The notes under the pieces are model-generated. The model was not told where the DNA came from and searched no databases. It was given only the letters and a program-made list of their open reading frames with translations. From NCBI GenBank assembly GCA_032622095.1, contig CP136062.1, forward strand, positions 130,217,282 to 130,281,281: a DNA stretch of 64,000 nt, given 5' to 3'. The position numbers and the translations under genes are program-made. This stretch comes from Siphonodentalium dalli. Taxonomy: Eukaryota > Mollusca > Scaphopoda > Gadilida > Siphonodentaliidae. This document shows, in pieces, positions 25,608-36,696 of the stretch (position 1 is its first letter; every line of letters begins with the position of its first letter).

Positions 25608-26177
25608 CCAACTCACGCTCTTTAACATGTGTTTTCACTGTGGCCCTCGCCATAACGAAATAACCGCTATTAGTCCATTATCTGCTTATTTCATAATCAA
25701 ATAATCTTATTATGTACCTTTTTCAAGTTATAGGTCAATTATGAGCGTAATTTCGCGAGGATATATTGCTGTCTGAGTGCTGGCATCAACACAGTCTTGC
25801 TCTGAGAAATCCCGCAGCTGAAAGGCATTGGTACAGAAGTTACTCTTTAAATAATCGGTTGACGATCGGGCTCGAAGAGAATTATTTTGATTTGGAGAAT
25901 GGTATACGCTTTTAATCATTTCGCAACTCATGGCAACTGCAGTATTGAGACGCGCAAATACACACATAATCGCCCTATAATGTGAAATATGTACATAATG
26001 TGATATGTGTCTCATTGACATACTCATGTTATGGGTCATTTGCATTATCATGTGACTACTACCACCTTGAAAAACAATTGAAAATACCTTGAAAAATTGG
26101 CAATTTTTATGAAAAATCACACTATTTTTGGCTGATGTAAGAGCAAGAAGACATCAGCAGCAAGAATAGCTACACCA
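25608..26177 (+). repeat. Array unit 7, internally deleted
   Basis: Starts as a normal unit, then at about 26003 jumps from the AATGTGAT of the early part to the GTGATATGTGTCTC of the late part, deleting about 1.9 kb. The junction falls on the shared GTGAT. The unit ends at CTACACCA, where the array stops. Confidence 0.9.
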
Positions 26178-26286
26178 TGCATGAGAGATTCATTGGACTG
26201 AAAGAGCAGGCTGTTAAAAATGCAATAAAATACTTTAAAGTGACTCCCAGGAATCAAAAAGGCCAAAAAGCTCATTTTCCCCTTTA

Positions 26287-26733
26287 GGTTACACAGGTGT
26301 AAATGTTTTCCATAGGCCTCAGTGCTAACGTTTTAGCGTATACTATTGACAATATAAACATTGGGTCCAAAAATTTCTTTAAATCTGAAAAATTGACACT
26401 TTGGGAAACTTTTTGCACAAAACAATCAGGTACGACAGGCAGGGAATTCGCCTTTAAATGTTTTCCTAACTAGTGTCAGAACCGCATAAAAAAATACTGT
26501 CATATTTTAGACCACAACAAAAAATTAAAACTTCACTACAGAGGGTTAATTCCTGTGCCAATGGCTATTTTACCAGTGGGAAACCACAGGGAAGAGGTGT
26601 GATGATTTTTTTTATGCAAAAAGCACACAAGGCTATTGACCAATCAGGGCCCAGTGTCTATTTTATTCTCTCCTATATATTCCTCCCGCATCCGCTAGAG
26701 GTCTCTCCGAACCTTATTTACACCAGTGTAACC
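26287..26733. mobile_element. Separate copy of the array's TIR element
   Basis: A slightly diverged copy of the 441 bp element found in each unit, with the same inverted ends. Here it is preceded by ~110 bp of sequence not found in the array, and it has a short duplication near 26580. This shows the TIR element exists independently of the 2.5 kb unit. Confidence 0.75.
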
Positions 26734-28055
26734 GTTACTTATGATGTGAAACAGGAAAAACGCTGTACGTTGGCATATCAAGATAACGACCATGGATAAC
26801 GAAGCATGCATCGGTTGACAATTTGTTTTGCATTGTTTGATTGAGACCATATCATGTGAGCAACAAAACTTAGTCGCTATACCGTTGATTTGTGGAATAG
26901 CAAAAAAGCATTTTATACGATAGGGAGGGATGAAATATGTGGAACATTTATTGAAGGCAGGTGTAAATGGAATATTTGTCAATGTTATGAGATTTATTTA
27001 TAGTAAAATAAAGTCATGTGTTGCTAAATGTGGACATCGCCCATTGGTCAGATTTCTTCGCGTGTAAAAATGGAGTAAGATGAGGATTGAAGTAAGACAT
27101 GGAGTAATTTTTATTCAAGAATGGGTTATCGATGGTTTGTCGTTTGTATCATGGATATGTCATGATGTGATTCATCGTTATTTAGAAATTAACTTTTTTA
27201 CGCCGACGATACTGTTATTTTTGCAGAAATGAGGCAAATAGGCAGAGAGCTCTTAATTGTTTTGTTTCATGGTGACTTTTAATTAATGTAAACAAAACGA
27301 AAGTTATAATGTTTAGTAAGAATAATAGCGAAAATTGTCGTATTTTTTATTGGACGGGGACGCTTTGGACACCGTCCTTGTGTTTATTTCTGTAGCTTGG
27401 TGTTCTATTTAGCGGCGAAGAAAACGTGCACGGTAGCAAGGGTTATGTCCGGGCTCTTAAACAAAATCTATAAACTGAATATGTCTATTGACTACTGCCT
27501 TAAATTGTCTGATCGTACAATTTACGTATTATCCCCGACGGACGTGAGATATGGGGTTTCGAAAATCTCGACTGTCTTGGAAAACATGATATCGACGCCA
27601 AAGGATATGGTTTACGGCGCAATAGGACGCTTCCCGACAAGGCTGCCGTCTGGCAAAAAATACACATAAGTTAATTATGTAATTAGATGGTAATGGCAAT
27701 ACGTTCACACACAAACAACTTTATGTGGCTTAATGGGGTTCGAGGTGAGATAAAAGGGTGTGGTATACATCCCTTGTGGAATAGCCAATTACCATTTTCA
27801 TCATCGAAACGACAATATCTTTATCTCTATTTGCGAATGTGTGTCTGTGTTCTATATAAGTAAATGGGGGCTCATCCAGATGGTTCCAAATGGGTCTATC
27901 GGGGTTAACTTTTTACGAGGAAGACAATTTTGCAGGTTATCATTTCTAAAGTGTCAGGGATATAAATTAATTGTTTTTTTTTGTCGCCAATATCCTACAA
28001 ACTGATGCATAATAATTTCCATGATATGAACAATCTAACTGAGGTTTAAATATGC
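26734..28055. other. Non-coding stretch, one weak ORF
   Basis: AT-rich with no recognised gene. A 90-codon open frame at 27397-27669 (plus) follows a possible splice acceptor (TTTATTTCTGTAG, ending at 27395). I recognise no domain in it, it has no ATG at its start, and I cannot support it as an exon. Confidence 0.5.
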
Positions 28056-28059
28056 CAAC

Positions 28060-28920
28060 AGTCGAGTCAGGGTTGGTGAGGTGCGGAACCTCAAAATTGA
28101 TCAAAATATTTTTAGCGCCTATTTCCACCAAACTGATACACATTCTCATCCAAGATACGAGGAATATAATTTTGTGGTTTAAAGACACCAACTTGGTGTC
28201 ATTTTGGGTCAGATATGGGGTGAGATACACTCAATTCGATAAGACTGTGCTATTGGTCGATCTCCACCAAACTTACACATATTCATCTCCATGATACGTG
28301 GGGTCTAATTGTGTTGTTTAACGTTGTAAAAAGTGGTGCCGCTCCAGTCAGGGATAGGAGAGAGAAGGGGCACCAAAATTGATAACAATATTTGTAATCG
28401 CCGATTTCCACCCAATTGTTAAATATTCTTCAACATGATACCCAAACGATAATCGAGAGGTTTAAATACGCGACAATGATGCCGCTTGTGTAAGGAGATG
28501 TGAAAGGGAGGGGCACTAACATTTATAATGGTTTAGACGCCGATTTCCACCAAAGTTACATATAGTCATCTTCATTATACGATGAATCCAGTGATGTGGT
28601 ATAAAGAAACCAAAGTGGCCATATTCGAGTCAGTGATATAAAGAAACCAATGTGGCCCTATTCGAGTCAGTAATGGGGATGGACACCAAAAGTGCATGAA
28701 CAAAACTGTGTCGCCGATTTCCACCAAACTTATATAACCATCATCCATACATGGAATCTATTGATGTCGGATTAAAGGCGGCGTACTATGAGCCAGGGTT
28801 TAGGGACATACACCAAAAAATTCGTGATAAAACATTTATCGCCAATTATTACCAAAATTGGATATAGATGTAGGCATCTCCACGGGTCTAATAGTATGGT
28901 TCAAAGTTGGTTGAGCGGCG
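28060..28920 (+). repeat. Degenerate ~150 bp tandem repeat
   Basis: At least six diverged copies, recognisable by CGCCGATTTCCACCAAACTT-like phrases near 28120, 28257, 28400, 28538, 28707 and 28840, each followed by a phrase about a 'GATACGA' site and a G-rich stretch. A related inverted segment lies at about 58280-58520. Confidence 0.75.
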
Positions 28921-31232
28921 CCAGTGACATGTACCTACGTCATAATTTGATTTAAATTTCAACTGTTATTTTTTATCAGCAATCTATATATTGGACTGCT
29001 GAGCTTTCTCAGTAAGTCAACGAGGATACTTCAAAGATCGGATATTGAACAGATTCGATTTAAAGAGATCTTAGCATTCAAATTTCACAACCTTGAAAAG
29101 TTTGGTCCGAATTAAGTCACTTGAACACTTATATCTTCTCAACTGTCATATTTATATGGGGACGGGAATCACAGCATTCATAGTGAGCTATCAAAAACTG
29201 ATACATAGTTCATTTGCCATGTTTTGGTTCAAAAGGACGAGTAGTCGATGTGACATTTTACTGCCATTTTCTAGCAATTAATGACATAAGTTCCCGGCTA
29301 TGAGTGACGTTGGTCTATATATATATATAAGTCTTATATATGTCTTTGGGGTGGTGGGTATATTGTGCCAAATACATGTGATTCGTTTATCTGGAATTAT
29401 ACTGGATAACAGCTGAGTACAATGCATTAGATGTCTGTCTAACTATGAGTGAGAACGCTACTGTCCAATTTACGATGCTCTGCTCGTATTTTCCGAGATG
29501 ATAAAATGACGTATTTTCAGATAAAGGGAGATTACTCCGTGGACAATATACTTTATATGGCTTTTGGCTATAACTCATTAGCTTAACAAATCATGGTGTA
29601 CTATTATTAAACTCCGTGGTGTTATTATATCGGGTTTCTTTTAATTGAAAATACTCAGAAACTAATGGCAATCGAAAAGCGAAATCGCTAGATAAAGTAG
29701 ACACCTATATAAGGAAAGCCGATTGTGAAAGTATCGCGTTTCCGGTCCATCGTTTCTTTGCGGAGTTATCGCCCTTTAGGAACATTTTTCATTATTATTA
29801 TACTGGCCGGTGCATGAAATTGGACATAGAAATTAATAAAAGTGCGTTTCCAAAACAAAATGGGTGTATGATTTAAAGGGGATTTTATACTTGAAAATTA
29901 ATACAAAAAAGAAAACTCAGGCCCAGACAAAGCGGATTTATTTAAAATCTTAAACTTAACATTTTTTTTAATAAAGATACACTTGGTTGTAATTCATCAT
30001 GGAGGATATCAGCAACATGTAAGTCACAACCAAAATAAGCCTGGCTTAGTTTTTCATGTCAAAATTTAACGCATGACTCTCGCTGTTACACAAGCTAATT
30101 AGTGCTTAAAGTAATATAATAGTAGCATTACGTCCCGTAGCATACTTTAGTAATATTATAATATAGCAAAGTCACATAGTATCTCATACTGTACTATTGT
30201 ATACTAGAGTTGTAGTACAGTATACCATGAAATTATATAGTATTACCACAAAATACTATCATAAAAGTCCCAAGAGTACTATGATTGCTGCATAGTATTC
30301 CATACTGTACTTTCGTATACTGTAGTCATACTGTGGTGTACTATTAGACACTGATCCATAATATGGAAACCATCACCCTCTGCGGTATTTTGAAGACTCG
30401 ATTTTTCTGATAGATCATAACATTTCCCATCTATTGAAGCTTGTTTGGTATCTGGTGTATTTGGTGTAGCTTCGAATTATATGGCACTTTTTATGTGTTT
30501 TGCCTTTTTGTCTAAATTGTGCATTTTGGTGGGGTTAAATAATTCTCCATAATACTGGGCATAATTATACATATAACGCGTTGAATTGGTTTTCAATATG
30601 AAGGGTTGTTATCATATAATAGTAATATACAACAAAAAAGTAACATGGATACATTATGTTTATTTTTCACGAAATTAAATTAAAATTGTTCTCAATGTAT
30701 ACCATAGTATTACTAATACTATTCTATTTTTTGTCCATATAAAGGGTGTACAAATGTTGTAAAAGTGACAGTTGAAGTCAGTCCTGACCAGACTATAGCG
30801 CACCGGATTACCAACATGCACGTTCCTGACATGCCATGGTCGACTGTTTTCAAGCGTCTCGATCCGATTGCATTTTAATCATCAAATTCTTTATTTTCTA
30901 ACTTCTATTCAAAACAATGTGTCTTTATTTCCTCCAAATTCAGGAGAGTTTGAACACCAACAATATAAACACAAACGAAATAAACGATAAATATTTACAG
31001 AACAAAATGAAATGAAAAGTCAGATAAACGCTTAGAAGCTGTGATATATACTAGGATCCTGGCATGCAACTCCCCCACCCCGAATCTTTAATCGTTAAGA
31101 GTCGCGATCCTAATGGATATGCACCATCACACTTCTTGTCTATCTCTATTGTATTATCAAGACAATGTGAACAGATACCAATGCATATGCAGTTTATATA
31201 GTCATATGTACATCATCACGCATGTATATGAT
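28921..31232. other. Non-coding AT-rich stretch with TAGTAT-rich block
   Basis: No gene recognised. It contains a (TA)n run near 29317-29329 and a TAGTAT-rich block at 30120-30360. There, a phrase like CATACTGTACT...GTATACT occurs twice about 115 bp apart (30176 and 30291). The rest shows no structure I can name. Confidence 0.6.
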
Positions 31233-31238
31233 ATATCT

Positions 31239-32885
31239 AGTGTAGTGACTTAGCGTTTTTTTTGGAACGGACTGGCCAAAAGTGCCATTTTTTAATATTT
31301 TGTCAAGTTATGTGTGCTCTTTCAGAAAGTGAACTAGAAACAGGTTTCTGATCAATATTAACCCTTGTTTCCAGTATAAATCCAAGATGGCGGTCAAATT
31401 CAATCATTATTTCACACTGACGTTCCAACTGGTATAAAAAATTGAGGCGCATGCATAATAAAGGCGTCATTCAACCTGACATTGTCATATTTGGAAGATA
31501 GTAGCAACCCAGGCTGACCAAATTGGAAATTTATCACTTTTTGTACCAAAAACATGCAATTTTGTCATATAATCATTCTCGTTTCAATTATTTCGGAATA
31601 ATAAACAGACAATTTCTCAAAAATGTTTCATTGCAGATCAAAGGTTAAGGTCTTAGCATTTTTGGACATGTATACTCTAATCAAAACATACAATATCTAG
31701 GACACATTCTTAACCGTATTTTATAAATTTTGGATTATGTTACCCCTCACCCCAAAAATCATGAAATATTGTTTTTGTGATAAGCATCCGACAGAACATG
31801 GATGATAATCTATAAAGGACACTATTTGATCACATTTCTAAATACTGCAATGGCAATTACATACACAATGACCAAAGTTGAAATATAACATCTTTTTCGA
31901 CCAAACATATGCAATTTTGTAAGAAAATCCTCGTCATTTCAAATATTTTGGTCCAATAAATGGTCATTTACACATAGGATATTTGCGATAGGTCAAAATG
32001 TTTGGTCTTAAATGTTTTGGACATATATACTGAAAACAATGAATACATTGTCTGTGGTTCATATGTAACAACGTTTCAGAAAATTTGGTTTATGTTACCC
32101 CTCATCCCAAAAATCACGAAAATGTGACTTGTTGTAAGGATTCAATAAATCTTTGGTTAAATCTTATAAAAAGAGTTTGTCGATCGCAATTCGTCATATA
32201 TTATAATGTAACAATCTCATTGTCAGTATACTGTTGAATTAACAATTGTATGCCTAATAACAATTTATTTGATCATTTCAAATATGTTCAACCAATAGAA
32301 TGGCAATATGCAATAATATACAATATGCGGTCTTAAAAGTTTCGAAAATGAACATCCGATATATATACAACACATATAAGGGTATATACATGTAATGTTT
32401 TGTTGAAATAAAATAAAAATAAAAGAATATATAATACCATTAATTGATATATTTGACCAAATATCATTGACTTATGTAATCTAGCATTCAAGAGGGGTGT
32501 ATATACAGATATGCATTTCAGGTCACAACTTTAAATTTTCAATCAATAATACATATAAAGATGGCCTATCTTTGTTTATAGTGTGTTCTTAAATTCATGT
32601 TTGTTATGTTATGTAGCTATAATGTTCACAGACTGATAATACCTAGCAACTCATAGATTGTCATGTTATAATCACGGCTGCCTGTGTTTATACGTTGAAC
32701 AAATATTTTAAGCACACAATTACATCTACATAACTCTGTGTATGGTAAATCAGCGTTTGCACATTTGCATCTGTTACAAGTTTGTGATTTGCAACAACAA
32801 TTAATGAGTTCTGAGCACACAACTGCAGCTTGGCATGACATAAGTGTACCACAATCCTACCTGGTAGGCAGCTCGTTTCATATGT
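31239..32885 (+). repeat. Left terminal inverted repeat
   Basis: Partner of about 34290-36089. Within the arm a ~360 bp block is repeated about three times (near 31565, 31930 and 32275), each with a phrase like TTATGTTACCCCTCA or CATTTCAAATATTTT. The inner end (32626-32885) carries the C-terminal coding remnant described separately, with an ~85 bp deletion relative to the right arm. Confidence 0.88.
32626..32885 (-). pseudogene. C-terminal Cys-rich remnant (left copy) of an uncharacterised repeat-associated protein
   Basis: Reading the minus strand from 32885, an AAYQVGLWYT block is followed directly by a CxC-type cysteine cluster: CSELINCCCKSQTCNRCKC and then CRCNC. The right TIR arm encodes the same tail with an extra WEW...PLWTTLP segment in between, so this copy has an internal deletion. 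The cluster resembles tesmin/TSO1-like CXC zinc-binding tails. From memory it matches the C-terminus of a large, poorly characterised protein family common in invertebrate genomes. Truncated and without an N-terminal partner in frame. Confidence 0.55.
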
Positions 32886-33570
32886 CCCACATCACATATA
32901 TATGACAATAACACTCTTAGTCTGTAGAGTAGAAACTTCATTAGTGACTGGGCGTAATCATTAAAAGTAGATACTATATCGCAGGTACAATCATATCCAC
33001 AAGAACGCCTCCATCAAATATCTTGCACTGAACATTTTTAGGTGGGTCCGATATAACCCCAATTGCTTCCCGGATACATCCCAGAAATCAGATTGTGTCC
33101 CCTTGAATTTTCCTCCCGTTGATAAGACGTGGGGAAATAGCCGACTCTCATGAGAGAAAAACACGTCTGGTTCGGGGAGTTGTAGCCATCTCGTTATTGT
33201 TGATGAGCTCTCTGTTAAACCTATCAACGCTCCATTTCCTTTCAATTTGATGTTCTCCTGTTCCTGCACTTGATCGTTTGGAATGGCGGAGAAGCGATTT
33301 CGGGTTTTTTGAACTGCCCAATTGTTGTTCGAACACACTATTACAAGAAATAAAATATTGGAAGTACGTGCAAGATATTTTATGGAGGCGTTCTTGTACA
33401 TATAATTATTGTGCCTGCGATAAGATCTACGTGTACTTTTAATTATTACAGTCACCAATAAACTTTATACTCTACAAACTAAGAAGTGTTAATGTCATGT
33501 GTGTTATGTGGGATAGTTGTTTAGAAGGCAGCACAAAAGGCAGCACTAGTGAGAATCGTGGTATAGTTCT
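32880..33570. repeat. Inner inverted repeat around a coding fragment
   Basis: About 32880-33035 is the reverse complement of about 33355-33570 (for example TATCGCAGGTACAAT against ATTGTGCCTGCGATA, and TCCCACATCAC against GTTATGTGGGA). The ~320 bp loop contains the minus-strand DQVQEQ fragment. It may be a nested MITE-like insertion or part of the inverted duplication that built the long TIRs. Confidence 0.7.
33148..33330 (-). pseudogene. N-terminal-side fragment of the same uncharacterised protein family
   Basis: The minus strand reads RFSAIPNDQVQEQENIKLKG, followed by a GLTE...RW block. From memory this matches the D-Q-x-x-E-Q ... K-G ... G-A-x-G-L-T-E ... R-W segment of the family whose later part is on the plus strand at 33568-34560. 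No catalytic role for this segment is known to me. The open frame runs on through the flanking inverted repeat (to 33458 and 32991), but those extensions are not part of the family. Isolated fragment; non-functional. Confidence 0.5.
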
Positions 33571-34560
33571 TTGACGATCAAACTAAGATTCCAAAAAAAT
33601 GGAACGACTTCCTCCGTCATTCTGACAATAAGCTTGAACTTTTTGTATTCCTGACAAGTAATGCGTCAGAACATGATGATAAAGTGTTAAACATGACAGA
33701 ATGTTCGTCAACTCTCAAAATAGCAAATTCTTCCTAGTAAATCTTGAGAAACTGTTGTCAGGAGGAAGCTGATATTAGAATTGTGCCGCACATTATCCAT
33801 GCGCCTTCTTGTGGGCTGACGACCATCCGTGCTCGGATTGTTGACACATATGTCCTGGTAATGGTCATCGGTCTGTTTTCAAAGTTTACGGATGCTAACA
33901 GTGGTGGTGATACATGTGTTTCTCTAGGAACAGGCAAAACTAAAACATTGTACCATGACAACAGCACATTTTCCGCTCTGGGCGATGACAATTGTTATCA
34001 CTACCCAATTTTCATTCGATATCTGGTTTTGATACCACTTTGTTCTTCCATATAAAGGGCAGAACAAGTTTCTGGATAGCATGGAAATAATATCCTGTTA
34101 TCACAGATACGTGTACATTTCTTCTATAGGCGAATCAACCTTTTATTCAACTAGATTCGTCCTCACATATTTTCAAAGAACTCAAACGTTTCATTGCCAT
34201 TAATTATAATAAAGGTTGTCAAAAGTTGCTGATAATGAGGGATATCAAGAGAATTCTCCAAAACTTGTCGCTCAAAAGGGGCCCTAATACATCATATGAA
34301 ATGAGACATATACCAGGCAGGATTGTGGTACACTTGTCATGACATAAAAATTCCAATACATGGCCCGCATGACTGGGAATGGAAAGTTGAAGATCATGGA
34401 TGTAAACCATTGTGGACTACATTACCGAAACTGCAGCTGCGTGTTCAGAACTCATCAAGTGTTGTTGCAAATCCCAAACTTGTAACAGGTGCAAATGTGC
34501 AATAGCTGATTTACCATGCTCATAATTATGCAGTTGTAATTGTGATATTAAGAATGCCTA
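33568..34560 (+). pseudogene. C-terminal half of an uncharacterised invertebrate protein family, broken
   Basis: The plus strand carries, in order but in several frames: IPKKWNDFLRHSDNKLELF, then CCQEEADIRIVPHIIHA with VDTYVLVMVIGLFSKF, then a HSISGFDTT...GRTSFWIAW block, then YQAGLWYTCHD, WEWKVEDHG and PLWTTLP. It ends with a CxC-like cluster (CSELIKCCCKSQTCNRCKC). This order matches, from memory, large uncharacterised proteins seen many times over in cnidarian and molluscan genomes, where an E-E-A-D-T-R motif and a V-D-T-D motif occur. Multiple frameshifts and stops make it dead. It might be cargo or a former mobility gene of the long-TIR element; the sequence does not decide. The last part lies inside the right TIR. 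Confidence 0.6.
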
Positions 34561-36089
34561 AAATATTTGTTCAATGTATCAACATGGTCACCGGTGATTA
34601 TAACATGACAATCTATGAGTTGCTATATATCTGCTGGTATGATCAGACTGTGCACATTATAGTAATACAGGTACAACATAACAAACGTGAATTTAAGAAC
34701 AGAGTATAAACAAAGATAGACCATCTTTATGTTATGTGTATTATTGATAGACAAATTAAAGTTGTGATCTGAACTACATGTCTATATATACCCCTTCTTG
34801 TATGCTACATTTGTAGATTATATAAGTCAAAACCTTCAAATTATTTATGGTATAATAGATTTTTAGAATTTTATTCTATTTCACCAAGACATGACATGTA
34901 TACACCTTTAAATGTGTTGTATTCGACAGTCATTTTCGAAACTTTCAAGGCCGCATGTGGTGTACGATCTTGGGAAATGTTTGAGAAATTGCCCATATAT
35001 TGGTTGAAAATATTTGAAATGATGGTTATTTTACCATAAAATATAGCTGTTATTAGGCATACAATTGTAAATTTAAACAGTATACTGTCAATGAGATTGT
35101 TACATAACAATATATGAATAATTGTCATCGACAAACTCACTTTATAAGATTTAACCAAAGATTTATTGAATCTTTACAACCAAGTCACATTTTCGTGCTT
35201 TTTGGGGTGAGGGGTAACATAAACCAAATTTTCTGAAACGTTGTTACATATAAACCACAGAGAATGTATTCATTGTTTTCAGTATATATGTCCAAAACAT
35301 TTAAGACCAAACATTTTGAACTATCGCATATATCCTATGTGTAAATGACCATTTATTGGACCAAAATATTTGAAATGATGAGGGTTTTCTTACAAAATTG
35401 CATATTTTAGTCGAAAAAGTTGTAAATTTCAACTTTGGTCAATGTGTGTGTAATTGCAATTACAGTATTTAGAAATGTGATCGAATAGTGCCCTTTACAG
35501 ATTCTCATCCATCTCATCCATGTTCTATCGGATGTTTATCACAAAAACAAAATTTCATGATTTTTGAGGTGAGGGGTAACATAATCCAAAATATCTAAAA
35601 TATGGTTACGAATTTGTCCTAGATGTTGTATATTTTGTTTGCAGTATACTTTTCTGAAATTTTTAAGATCTTAACCTTTGATCTGCACTGAAACAGTTTT
35701 GAGAAATTGTCTGTTTATTATTCCGAAATAATTGAAACGAGAATGATTTTATGACAAAATTTCATGCTTTTGGTCCAAAAAGTGATAATTTTCAAATTTG
35801 GTCAGCCTGGATTGCTAATATCTTCAAAATATGACAATGCCGGATAGAATGACGCCTTTATTATGCATGTGCTTTGAATTGTATACCAGTTGGAACGTCA
35901 TGGTGAAATAATGATTGAATTTGGCCGCCATCTTGGATTTATACTGGAAACAAGGGTTAATATTGACCAGAAACCTGTTTCTAGTTCACTTTCTGAAAGA
36001 GCACACATAACTTGACATAATATAAAAAAATGGCACTTTTGGCCAGTCCGTTCCGATATGACAAAATTTTGTCGCTAAGTCACTACACT
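34290..36089 (-). repeat. Right terminal inverted repeat
   Basis: Reverse-complement partner of 31239-32885, slightly longer because it keeps a coding stretch lost from the left arm (about 34346-34430). Confidence 0.88.
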
Positions 36090-36416
36090 ATATCTATATT
36101 GATGTTTCGCTGCGTACCAGCCGTGTTGGTACTTTGTTCAGGTTAATTGAACGCCTTGAAGCATTCGCCATGAAATATTTAAAACTGCTTTTATCAACAT
36201 AAACATAGAAAGCGATGTGTAGTGCAAAAAGCGCTTGCTATATACAATTACAATTGCCAACAAAACATTGTCTTCGGATGTCCAATAATTGGGCATAACC
36301 GTGAGAATAGTACGTAGTTCTCCATGCCAACATTGACTGAATTAGGTAAATATAGTTAGGGATGGCTGGTAGCCCATCGTATGTGAGAGGCCATTCAACA
36401 TAGATTGAATGCGAAG

Positions 36417-36696
36417 ATGATGGTTTCAAAATTTCTGTTCCCGTGTTGTATAACGCTTTTTGTAGTTTCGGGCGTGGCTGAGCATTTCGAAATGTGCAGA
36501 GGGAAACGACAAACCTACACCCCCTACACATCGCGAGTCGTACAGAGCGAAGTCGAATGTACGGCTACGTGTCTCGGGGATCTGATATGTTTGTCCGCCA
36601 ATGCCATCGTCGGCGACACTGGGATGGATTGCCAGCTCATGGAGAGACTTAATGGCTGCGACAATGTTGATTCGGATGACAAAAGTACATACTTAC
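36417..36696 (+). pseudogene. Exon 1 of a secreted PAN/C-type lectin gene: signal peptide plus PAN-like domain
   Basis: Starts at ATG 36417 (a second ATG follows at once). Residues ~3-21 are hydrophobic (KFLFPCCITLFVVSGVA), giving a clear signal peptide. Next comes a cysteine pattern typical of PAN/Apple modules (MCRG, ECTATC, LICLSANA, DCQLM, GCDN). The exon ends at a strong donor, C|GTAAGT, at 36696/36697, phase 1, which joins in frame to exon 2 at 39129. This exon has no defect. The two downstream exons each have an in-frame TGA, so I call the locus a pseudogene. In the absence of defects the product would be an extracellular carbohydrate-binding protein. It could instead still make a short secreted PAN protein. 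Confidence 0.65.

Larger units (their letters stand above)
5501..26177. repeat. Tandem array of a ~2.5 kb unit, seven copies, interrupted once
   Basis: Direct repetition with a period of 2,499-2,500 bp, each unit starting at CCAACTCACGCTC. Copies are 5501-8000, 8001-10499, 10500-12998, 12999-15466 and 15467-17961, a sixth split between 17962-18127 and 23786-25607, and a seventh 25608-26177. Full copies differ by only a few substitutions, so amplification or gene conversion is recent. Each unit holds the inner part of an inverted-repeat element, a ~440 bp TIR element, and ~800 bp of unrecognised sequence. Small ORFs recur in every copy but are not conserved coding units that I recognise. Copy number in an assembly of such repeats may be inaccurate. 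Confidence 0.95.
31239..36089. mobile_element. Long-TIR element with 5'-AG ends and 6 bp TSD (Polinton-like ends)
   Basis: 4,851 bp flanked by a perfect 6 bp direct repeat, ATATCT, at 31233-31238 and 36090-36095. It begins AGTGTAGTGACTTAGCG and ends with the exact reverse complement. The terminal inverted repeats are about 1.65 kb (left, 31239 to ~32885) and 1.8 kb (right, ~34290 to 36089), with visible but moderate divergence. 5'-AG termini, 6 bp duplications and very long TIRs are the textbook signature of Maverick/Polinton elements. None of the usual Polinton genes (protein-primed DNA polymerase, integrase, ATPase, capsid genes) can be seen, so if it is one it is non-autonomous. Its centre holds remnants of one uncharacterised gene family in both orientations. 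Confidence 0.8.
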
